In this document: piece after piece, positions 24,752 through 30,362 of the stretch
Layout: the number at the start of each line of letters is the position of its first letter
Numbering within the stretch: position 1 is the first letter of the stretch
Virus record (IMG/VR): IMGVR_UViG_3300009502_000145
Coordinates: 1 to 31,147 of that record
Source of the DNA: a virus
Length of the DNA stretch: 31,147 nucleotides
Direction: 5' to 3' (one strand)
The notes under the pieces: generated by a model
The model's database searches: none
What the model was told of the DNA's origin: nothing
Seen by the model: only the letters and a program-made list of their open reading frames with translations
Translations under genes and position numbers: made by a program

Positions 24752-26053
24752 ATGAAAAAAATAATTTATGTAGGTGCAGGTGTGTCAACACAATATGGAG
24801 TTTTACATTTATTAAAAAATGGTTATAATCCAAAAGATATTATAATTATTGATAAAGGAAATTCGATATACACTCGTAAATCTGATGAAGTTATGTGTGG
24901 TAGTGGAGGATGCGGAACCTTTTCAGATTTTAAGGTTCTGCAGTCGTGGACTCAAGGTGGTATATTTACTCCAGAATATGTTGAACAAGAAGTCGCTGAT
25001 CAATTAGGTGAACAAGTCATCAAATATATTAAAGAATTTCATCCAGACGAGTCTAAAATAATGTATACTTCTCCAGAAGCAGAACCACAATGGTTAAAAG
25101 ATTCTCCATTCGAACTCAAACAAGCTCCTGTGCTTCATCTTGGAACTGATTTTGGACGTAAGCAAGTGCAAAATATATTTGAGTATTTTGATAATATGGG
25201 TGTAACTCAATATTATAATACAGAAGCTATCGATATTGATTTTGAAAATAAGTTTATTTGGATTAGATATAAAGATCAAAATAGGATTCAACCTTTAGAT
25301 TACGATAAAGTAATTTTGGCAGGAGGCAAATCAGGTGTAGATTTTTTAGATAAACTTATTCATAAATATAATTTAAAAACAACTCCACGTGCTACACAAA
25401 TTGGATTGAGATATGAAACAGATGCAAGATACTTTAAAGATTTATTATCATTTGCTTATGATTTTAAGTTATATAAAAGATGGGGAAATGTAAGTGGTAG
25501 ATCTTTTTGCTGCAACTCAGGAGCAGCATTTGTAGCACCCGAAATAACATATAATCAAATTACTTTCAATGGACATTCCTTAAAGAATCCGGATAAATTA
25601 AATGATAAAGTGAATTTTGGAATTATGTTAGAAATTAAAAATGAGATAGAAGATCCATACATATTCTGTCAACAACTCGTTTCATTTTTTAATAAAGATG
25701 GTAAAGGTGCTTCATATTCTCCTACTAATAGACAATCATCCAAAACGGACGAAGGTAAAGATATGCCTTGTTATCCAACTACATTAGAAAATTTGAAGAA
25801 GGGTTACGGGAAATATGCTAATCATATAATGGAATTTATAGAAGATTTAAACAAGACGTTTGGAATAGAAGATAATTACATAACATACTTACCAGAAGTC
25901 AAATATTCATCCAATACTTTGATATTTAACCATTCAGATTTCTCACTTATAGATCATCCAGATGTCCATATACAAGGTGATCAGGCGACCAGCCGCGGAA
26001 TTTGGCTGGCCAGTATAATAGGTTTATATGTTGCTAATAGCTTACTCAACTAA
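24752..26053 (+). CDS. FAD-dependent oxidoreductase (COG2509-like)
   Basis: The protein has 433 residues. The N-terminal dinucleotide-binding fold is IIYVGAGVSTQYGVLHLL with the acidic end of strand 2 at IIIIDKG (Asp34). CGSGGCGTFSDFKV (about 49-62) resembles the G-G-x-G-T-F-S-D segment of uncharacterised FAD-dependent dehydrogenases. A second nucleotide-binding strand is VILAGGKSGVDFLDKLI. The C-terminal FAD-contact motif is IQGDQATSRGIWLASIIGLYV, in the place of the usual GD....RGI.QA..SG. It is therefore expected to bind FAD and oxidise or reduce an unknown substrate in the cytoplasm. Many Cys (C49, C54 and a CC pair) could be redox-active. It is an unusual cargo gene next to an HEG. Confidence 0.82.
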   Translation: MKKIIYVGAGVSTQYGVLHLLKNGYNPKDIIIIDKGNSIYTRKSDEVMCGSGGCGTFSDFKVLQSWTQGGIFTPEYVEQEVADQLGEQVIKYIKEFHPDESKIMYTSPEAEPQWLKDSPFELKQAPVLHLGTDFGRKQVQNIFEYFDNMGVTQYYNTEAIDIDFENKFIWIRYKDQNRIQPLDYDKVILAGGKSGVDFLDKLIHKYNLKTTPRATQIGLRYETDARYFKDLLSFAYDFKLYKRWGNVSGRSFCCNSGAAFVAPEITYNQITFNGHSLKNPDKLNDKVNFGIMLEIKNEIEDPYIFCQQLVSFFNKDGKGASYSPTNRQSSKTDEGKDMPCYPTTLENLKKGYGKYANHIMEFIEDLNKTFGIEDNYITYLPEVKYSSNTLIFNHSDFSLIDHPDVHIQGDQATSRGIWLASIIGLYVANSLLN

Positions 26054-26079
26054 CTTGTCTTATCAATAAATTATAATTA

Positions 26080-26090
26080 TATTTACAAAA
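26080..26090 (+). promoter_or_regulatory. Degenerate late-type promoter TATTTACAAAA
   Basis: The leader TATTTACAAAATTAAAATAACAATATT before the ATG at 26107 resembles the late promoter plus ACAATATT leader seen at 16082, but with changes in the TATAAT part. It probably serves the 79-residue gene. Quoted parts overlap the site only at its 5' end. Confidence 0.35.
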
Positions 26091-26106
26091 TTAAAATAAC
26101 AATATT

Positions 26107-26346
26107 ATGGAAGAATATGCTAAAGAACAGATTTTAAAGAAAGAAGATGGCACAGAAGCCCACGTACTAGACAAACGACTACATTGTTGGGACGGAGCTG
26201 CACTTCGTTTCCCTAAAGCTCTAAAACAGAAAGACGAATATTACATTTATGGTATTCATTATACAAAAGAACAATGGGAAGAAATGAGAAAGAATAGAGA
26301 AGGCTTACCCTTTTTCAAACAATCAGGAACCAAAATGAGAAATTAA
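26107..26346 (+). CDS. 79-aa protein of unknown function
   Basis: The middle (LHCWDGAALRFPKALKQKDE, then YYIYGIHYTKEQWEEMRKN) resembles single units of short repeat proteins in phages that have a DGPA...YPDG...YW.NG pattern; only one unit is present. The N-terminus is charged and there is no membrane segment. It ends 69 nt before the second 49-codon ORF/GIY-YIG locus. The homing target may lie near its end or near the start of the 69-residue gene after the HEG. Confidence 0.7.
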   Translation: MEEYAKEQILKKEDGTEAHVLDKRLHCWDGAALRFPKALKQKDEYYIYGIHYTKEQWEEMRKNREGLPFFKQSGTKMRN

Positions 26347-26383
26347 GTCTCATAACAGTGCTTACTTTGTAACAGTTTTTGTA

Positions 26384-26412
26384 ACTTTTATTAATCTTAT
26401 AATATGTATAAT
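26384..26412 (+). promoter_or_regulatory. Putative HEG-class promoter (ACTTTT-N17-TATAAT)
   Basis: An exact TATGTATAAT ends at 26412 with ACTTTT 17 nt before TATAAT. TTTGTAAC occurs twice just upstream. The 49-codon ORF starts only 2 nt after the motif, so a transcript begun at normal spacing would start inside or after its ATG. Confidence 0.55.
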
Positions 26413-26414
26413 CG

Positions 26415-26564
26415 ATGGGAAGAATTAAACAACATTTAACTAAGGAAGCCAAATTGGCTGCTAAAAATAAAGCTTCTCACAAATATTATTGGAATAATAA
26501 ACAAAAATGTGATGAAGAAGCAAAAGAACGCTATTATAGGAATTTACAAAATAACCAGTCCTAG
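26415..26564 (+). CDS. 49-aa ORF overlapping the GIY-YIG start (copy 2)
   Basis: The ORF starts MGRIKQHLTKEAKLAA, contains YYWNNKQK and ends RNLQNNQS before TAG. Length, offset to the endonuclease start (97 nt, +1 frame) and 53-nt overlap equal those of the copies at 12707 and 30213. The overlapping TATGTATAAT motif so close to the ATG makes translation from this promoter doubtful. That is the main argument that the ORF could be a relic. Confidence 0.48.
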   Translation: MGRIKQHLTKEAKLAAKNKASHKYYWNNKQKCDEEAKERYYRNLQNNQS

Positions 26565-27273
26565 TGGTAAAATTTATATAGGACAATCCGTTAATATAGA
26601 TGAAAGGAAGAAAGTTTATAAACGTATTAACTCATTAGTTGGACAGCCTAAAATATATCGTTCAATAAATAAGTATGGTTTCGAAAATCATACTCATGAG
26701 ATAATTGAAATATGTTCTATAGAACAACTGGACGAACGCGAAACTTTTTGGAAAAAATATTATTTAGAACAAGTCAATAACGATTGGCAACAAGTATTAT
26801 TTTGTGAATTATACGATAATGGTGGAGGTCCTAAATCTGAAAAGACAAAACTTAAAATGAGAAAACCTAGATCGGAAGAAGCCAAAAAGAATATGAAATA
26901 TCCTAAATCGGATAAATTCAAAGAAATAGTAAGGTTAGCTCATATAGGTAAACCTAAATTAGCTGCTCGAGGCATACTTAGATCAGATGAATCAAAATTA
27001 AAGATGAGTTTATCTCGAATGGGTCAATCAATATCTGAAGAAACCAAAATAAAAATGAGTTTAGCTAAGAAAGGGAAACCTAATTTGAATAAAGGAATAC
27101 CCAAATCCGAAGAATTTAAGAAACACATGAGAAAACCATGTGTGATTAAAGGAGTAGAATATATTTCTAGATGGGAAGCTGCAGAAATATTAGGAGTGAC
27201 AGCAAATGATGTTAATCATTGGATACTTAATCCAAAACCTAAATATGATGATTGTTATTGGTTACACAAATAG
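26512..27273 (+). CDS. GIY-YIG homing endonuclease (copy 2)
   Basis: The protein has 253 residues from the ATG at 26512; an in-frame GTG lies just before. The core is GIYKITSPSGKIYIGQ, with DERKK carrying the arginine and the acidic segment LDERETFWKKYYLE. A Gly-rich linker (DNGGGPKSEKTKLKMRKPRS) begins a row of NUMOD3-like motifs (SDESKLKMSLSRMG, EETKIKMSLAKKGK, SEEFKKHMRKP). The C-terminal helix-turn-helix is WEAAEILGVTANDVNHWILN. It resembles copy 1 closely in the catalytic part and less in the DNA-binding tail, as expected if each copy recognises a different site. It ends 23 nt before the 69-residue gene. Confidence 0.88.
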   Translation: MKKQKNAIIGIYKITSPSGKIYIGQSVNIDERKKVYKRINSLVGQPKIYRSINKYGFENHTHEIIEICSIEQLDERETFWKKYYLEQVNNDWQQVLFCELYDNGGGPKSEKTKLKMRKPRSEEAKKNMKYPKSDKFKEIVRLAHIGKPKLAARGILRSDESKLKMSLSRMGQSISEETKIKMSLAKKGKPNLNKGIPKSEEFKKHMRKPCVIKGVEYISRWEAAEILGVTANDVNHWILNPKPKYDDCYWLHK

Positions 27274-27296
27274 GATGAAATTAAAAATAACTAAAT

Positions 27297-27506
27297 ATGG
27301 ACAAACAACGTTTACAGGAGTTAGCAGGCATAACTCCAACCTCACAAAAATTAGCATCGCTTATCTCTTCCTCAATTGCATCTATTGATCCTAATATGTC
27401 ATATAAAGATTTAGCAGGAGCAGTCGCTATCGTATTGAAAAATGAATATGGAACTCATAATTATGAAAAATTTATAGGAACATTGAAATCTAATTTAGAA
27501 GAATGA
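27297..27506 (+). CDS. 69-aa protein with RLQELAGI leader
   Basis: The protein starts MDKQRLQELAGITPTSQKLA. The QELAGI opening recurs, in my experience, in small proteins of T4-like environmental phages. The remainder is helical (ASLISSSIASIDPNMSYKDL, then YEKFIGTLKSNLEE). It is sandwiched between two HEG loci. Function is unknown; the short helical leader fits the group of proteins here with modular N-termini. Confidence 0.68.
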   Translation: MDKQRLQELAGITPTSQKLASLISSSIASIDPNMSYKDLAGAVAIVLKNEYGTHNYEKFIGTLKSNLEE

Positions 27507-27527
27507 TGGAAATTTGTTGATTTTCCA
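27507..27527 (+). terminator. Weak hairpin, possible terminator
   Basis: TGGAAA and TTTCCA form a 6-bp stem with a 9-nt loop right after the stop of the 69-residue gene. The following TAGCTCTTATAT is only moderately T-rich, and the 3' arm overlaps the upstream box of the HEG promoter, so this is tentative. Confidence 0.35.
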
Positions 27528-27548
27528 TAGCTCTTATATATGTATAAT
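27520..27548 (+). promoter_or_regulatory. Putative HEG-class promoter (ATTTTC-N17-TATAAT)
   Basis: An exact TATGTATAAT ends at 27548, with ATTTTC exactly 17 nt before TATAAT. The endonuclease ATG is 28 nt downstream. Confidence 0.55.
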
Positions 27549-27576
27549 ATATAAGACAACTGTAAATCAATAAATA

Positions 27577-28323
27577 ATGCCTGCAAAATCATCCCAAGAA
27601 GAATTTATTAAAAAAGCTAATCTGAAACATAATTTTTATTATGATTATTCATTGGTAGAATATATTGATGCTAAAATTAAAGTAAAAATAATATGTCCAA
27701 AACATGGTGTATTCGAACAACAACCTAATAATCATTTATTTGGTCAAGGATGTGTTTGGTGTATGGGTGATAGAGTAAAAAAAGCTAGAACATCCAATAC
27801 ATTTGATTTTATTAATAAATCTAAAAAAATCCATGGGAATAAATATGATTATTCTTTAGTTAATTATAAAGGAGGGAAATATAAAGTTATAATAATTTGT
27901 CCAAAACATGGTGAATTTCTTCAAACTCCTTTTGCTCATTCAAGTCCATCAATGACACAAGGGTGTCCATTTTGTAAAATATCAAAAGGAGAAGATGAAA
28001 TAGAAAAATATTTATTGAAAAATAATATATTATATAAAAGAGAGCTTAGATATAAAAATTGTATAAACCCAAAAACAAATAAAACTTTACCTTTTGATTT
28101 TTATATTCCTGATTTAAATTTAATAATAGAATATCATGGTGAACAACATTATAAAAAAATGGGGGGTTATTTTGAGGAAAGAGATGGAGGATTAGAAGGA
28201 AGACAATATAGGGATAATATTAAAAAACAATATTGTTTAAATAATAAAATAAATTTTTTAGAAATATCATATACAAATTTTAATAAAATAAATTTAATAT
28301 TAGATGAATACTTTACAAAATAA
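27577..28323 (+). CDS. Vsr/PD-(D/E)XK-like homing-type endonuclease with duplicated zinc-ribbon modules
   Basis: The protein has 248 residues. Two similar N-terminal modules follow one another: FYYDYSLVEY...KIICPKHGVFEQ...GCVWC (about 20-62) and KYDYSLVNYKGGKYKVIIIC followed by PKHGEFLQTP...GCPFC (about 87-130). Each has a Cys-x2-3-His and a C-x-x-C pair, probably a small zinc-binding DNA contact. The C-terminal part has FDFYIPDLNLIIEYHGEQHY, with Asp, Glu and His-Gly-x-Gln-His residues, then RDNIKKQYCLNNKINFLEIS. These are hallmarks of Vsr/EDxHD-type nucleases. It should cut DNA at a specific site. Its 3' end overlaps the ATPase gene by 20 nt. Confidence 0.8.
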   Translation: MPAKSSQEEFIKKANLKHNFYYDYSLVEYIDAKIKVKIICPKHGVFEQQPNNHLFGQGCVWCMGDRVKKARTSNTFDFINKSKKIHGNKYDYSLVNYKGGKYKVIIICPKHGEFLQTPFAHSSPSMTQGCPFCKISKGEDEIEKYLLKNNILYKRELRYKNCINPKTNKTLPFDFYIPDLNLIIEYHGEQHYKKMGGYFEERDGGLEGRQYRDNIKKQYCLNNKINFLEISYTNFNKINLILDEYFTK

Positions 28324-28858
28324 AATATGTCGTATAGGATTTACTAGTACACAATCGTGTGGTAAAAGCACATTGGTCAAAGCACTAGCAGAGCTTCCTG
28401 AATTTACTAATTTCCATATTTCAACAGAGCGATCAAAATACTTAAGAGATCTCGGTATCAAATTGAATGGATCGTCAGATGTATACGGTCAGGTTATATT
28501 TTTGAGTGAACGCTTAAATGAACTTCAAAACGACTTGCTGATAAGCGATAGGTCAATTTTGGATGTTATGTCATTTACCTCACTATCGACAGAAATTTCT
28601 GAACAAGACAAGAATCGTTTTGAAGTGTTTGCTGCTCCATTTATCAAACAATACGATTATATATTTTATATCTCTCCTGATGGAATGGATTTAGAAGATA
28701 ATTCAGTTCGTGATACAGATCCTGAATTTAGAGCGGCCGTAGATAATAAAATTAAACATTATCTTGATTATTATGGTTTCAATATCAAAAATTTCAAGCA
28801 GATTTCTGGAACAGTAGAAGAAAGAATTGCAGAAGTATTGCAAACTGTAAAATTTTGA
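28304..28858 (+). CDS. P-loop ATPase/kinase, AAA_28-like
   Basis: The protein has 184 residues. The P-loop is GFTSTQSCGKSTLVKAL at about 12-28. The first Gly of the standard Walker A is replaced by Ser, leaving S-T-Q-S-C-G-K-S. Downstream motifs (FHISTERSKYLRDLGI, then LLISDRSILDVMSF, a likely Walker B-type Asp-Arg, and YDYIFYISPDG) match the order in AAA_28/NadR-type nucleotide kinases. Phosphorylation of a nucleotide or nicotinamide riboside-like substrate is possible but unproven. The ATG at 28304 lies inside the end of the endonuclease gene, and no later Met precedes the P-loop, which supports this start. Confidence 0.8.
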   Translation: MNTLQNKICRIGFTSTQSCGKSTLVKALAELPEFTNFHISTERSKYLRDLGIKLNGSSDVYGQVIFLSERLNELQNDLLISDRSILDVMSFTSLSTEISEQDKNRFEVFAAPFIKQYDYIFYISPDGMDLEDNSVRDTDPEFRAAVDNKIKHYLDYYGFNIKNFKQISGTVEERIAEVLQTVKF

Positions 28859-28860
28859 CA

Positions 28861-28873
28861 TATTTATAATAAA
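28861..28873 (+). promoter_or_regulatory. Putative late promoter TATTTATAATAAA
   Basis: An exact late-type motif beginning 2 nt after the ATPase stop. The ATG of the 326-residue gene is 29 nt downstream, after a leader containing AATATTATAAT. Confidence 0.62.
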
Positions 28874-28902
28874 TAACTAATCAAAAATATTATAATTATC
28901 AA

Positions 28903-29883
28903 ATGAAGAAATCTGAATTGCGTTCTCTAATTAGAGAAGAAATAACAAGTACACTTAAAGGAGAACAGCCATTAGATGAAATGGCAAAGATTCAAGGCGA
29001 ACTCAAAGCAGCTATTGAAGCTGTTATAGAAGACAATCCTGAACTTGATGGTAAAGAATTGAAACGAGCTATTAGAAAAGATCCAGACGTTCTAGATGCA
29101 CTCGATTTAGATAATGCTGATGAGCTTTATGATAATCAGTTAAATAAATTTATCGCGTTAATTAGAGGTGAACGTACTCTTAATCAACGTGGTAGAAAAG
29201 AAGGTGGTTCTAATAAGAAACCTGAAGCAGAAGCTCCTGAACGCGAAATGACTATGGAAGGTGAAGAAGAAATTGACGAAATGGCTAAAATATCAGGTGA
29301 CCTAGAATCAGCTATTAAAGCAGTTATTGCTGCAAATCCTGAAATAGAAGGTTTACCATTGAAAAAACAAATCAAAGCTAACCCAGACGTAATCAAAGCG
29401 TTAGATGGTGATGATTTATATGATAATCAATTAAATAAATTTATCGCTAATATTAAAGCTGGTAAAGATAAAGGACAACAAGGTCGTAAACCATCCGAAG
29501 CTAAACCAGCTGCTCCTGGTGCTCCTAAATCATCTATTACTCCAGCCAAACCAAAAGAAAAAGCATATTCGATTGCTCCTTCTCAAACAGCATATACTGT
29601 TGATAAAACAAAACCGACAGACGATAATGATAAGTTAAAAGGTGTTGCTGAACCAACTGATTATGAATTGAAGCAAATGGCTCGTTCTAGAAATGTAGAG
29701 GATGAACGCGATGAAACACTTAAACAACAAGAAAAACGTAAATTGATTAAAGCATTCTTGGCTAAAATGCAAAAACAAGGTGTTGTTGATAGCGCTAATC
29801 GAGTTTTAAATCGCCAAGAATATGATTCACAGTGGGAAAAATATCAACCTCTTATTAAAGCTAAATTAGCGACTATACAATAA
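28903..29883 (+). CDS. REEI-leader protein with tandem 75-aa repeat
   Basis: The protein has 326 residues. It starts MKKSELRSLIREEITSTL, a leader shared with the next gene. Two homologous segments follow. Residues 24-99 include LDEMAKIQGELKAAIEAVIE and YDNQLNKFIALIRGE. Residues 124-197 include IDEMAKISGDLESAIKAVIA and YDNQLNKFIANIKAG. An Ala/Pro/Lys-rich linker leads to a helical C-terminus (LIKAFLAKMQKQGVVDSANR). The composition is charged and largely helical with no catalytic motif. It may be an internal or scaffold-type head protein, cleaved at L/I-x-E sites, but that is inference. The stop overlaps the next start by one base (TAATG). Confidence 0.78.
   Translation: MKKSELRSLIREEITSTLKGEQPLDEMAKIQGELKAAIEAVIEDNPELDGKELKRAIRKDPDVLDALDLDNADELYDNQLNKFIALIRGERTLNQRGRKEGGSNKKPEAEAPEREMTMEGEEEIDEMAKISGDLESAIKAVIAANPEIEGLPLKKQIKANPDVIKALDGDDLYDNQLNKFIANIKAGKDKGQQGRKPSEAKPAAPGAPKSSITPAKPKEKAYSIAPSQTAYTVDKTKPTDDNDKLKGVAEPTDYELKQMARSRNVEDERDETLKQQEKRKLIKAFLAKMQKQGVVDSANRVLNRQEYDSQWEKYQPLIKAKLATIQ
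28972..29493 (+). repeat. Coding tandem duplication within the 326-residue gene
   Basis: Two copies, about 28972-29199 and 29272-29493, encode the DEMAKI...YDNQLNKFIA repeat, separated by an acidic linker. Conservation is clear at protein level and partial at DNA level (GATAATCAATTAAATAAATT in the second copy versus GATAATCAGTTAAATAAATT in the first). Confidence 0.75.
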
Positions 29884-30078
29884 TGAAGAAATCTGAATTC
29901 AAATCATTCCTTAGAGAAGAGATTAAACGTAAACTATCAGAAACTACAATTGTAGATAAAACAACTGATGTAAATAAAGTTGATGATATTGCTCGTTCGG
30001 AAAAAGAAAGATCCTAACACAATTAAAGCGGCTATTACTCAAGCAAAAACGTCCGGACAACCTGTCACAATAGCATAA
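29883..30078 (+). pseudogene. Small REEI-leader gene with one frameshift
   Basis: The first frame reads MKKSEFKSFLREEIKRKL and then VNKVDDIARSEKERS to a TAA at 30015-30017. The +1 frame continues coherently from about 29998 (KKKDPNTIKAAITQAKTSGQ, then PVTIA) to a TAA at 30076-30078, just before a terminator. Removing one base near the GTTCGGAAAAAG tract would give a single protein of about 64 residues. A homopolymer error is the simplest cause. A truncated 44-residue product or true frameshifting are alternatives. Confidence 0.6.
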
Positions 30079-30110
30079 CATTTTTTCATACCTTTCTTTT
30101 TTTTATTTTT

Positions 30111-30147
30111 ACCCTCCAGCCTTTGTGAAAAGTTTGGAGGGTTTTTT
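30111..30147 (+). terminator. Strong Rho-independent terminator
   Basis: ACCCTCCA and TGGAGGGT form an 8-bp GC-rich stem around a 16-nt loop, followed directly by a run of T (TTTTTTG). A preceding T-tract (30091-30110) lies on the 5' side. It ends the 28903-30078 operon and isolates the HEG/terminase unit. Confidence 0.88.
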
Positions 30148-30170
30148 GTCTTATTTTGACTTCTTTTGTG

Positions 30171-30199
30171 ACTTTCCCTAATTTCGTCATATGTATAAT
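30171..30199 (+). promoter_or_regulatory. Putative HEG-class promoter (ACTTTC-N17-TATAAT)
   Basis: An exact TATGTATAAT followed by AAA, with ACTTTC 17 nt before TATAAT. The 49-codon ORF starts 13 nt downstream. With a terminator just upstream and the terminase start just downstream, this may be the main promoter visible for the terminase gene. Confidence 0.57.
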
Positions 30200-30212
30200 A
30201 AACACATAGTTT

Positions 30213-30362
30213 ATGGGGAGAATAACTAAATACAAAACAATAGAAGAGAAGAAACATGCTCAGCTATTGGCTTCCAAAAAATATTATTGGAATAATAAAG
30301 AACAAGAAGATGGCAAAGCAAAGGCTAGGTACCATAGGAATTTACAAAACAGTAAATCCTAA
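30213..30362 (+). CDS. 49-aa ORF overlapping the GIY-YIG start (copy 3)
   Basis: The ORF starts MGRITKYKTIEEKKHA, contains KKYYWNNKEQ and ends RNLQNSKS before TAA. It has the same length, +1 relation and 97-nt offset as the copies at 12707 and 26415, although the third-copy nuclease has diverged here (TVNPKG instead of TSPSG). Because the reading frame stays open and similar despite these changes, selection on it is plausible. Here the promoter-to-ATG distance (13 nt) would allow translation. Confidence 0.52.
   Translation: MGRITKYKTIEEKKHAQLLASKKYYWNNKEQEDGKAKARYHRNLQNSKS

Noticed and set aside
27206-27388. Open frame of 60 codons spanning the end of GIY-YIG copy 2 and the start of the 69-residue gene.
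   Set aside because: It overlaps two better supported genes in other frames and encodes a compositionally odd peptide with no motif.
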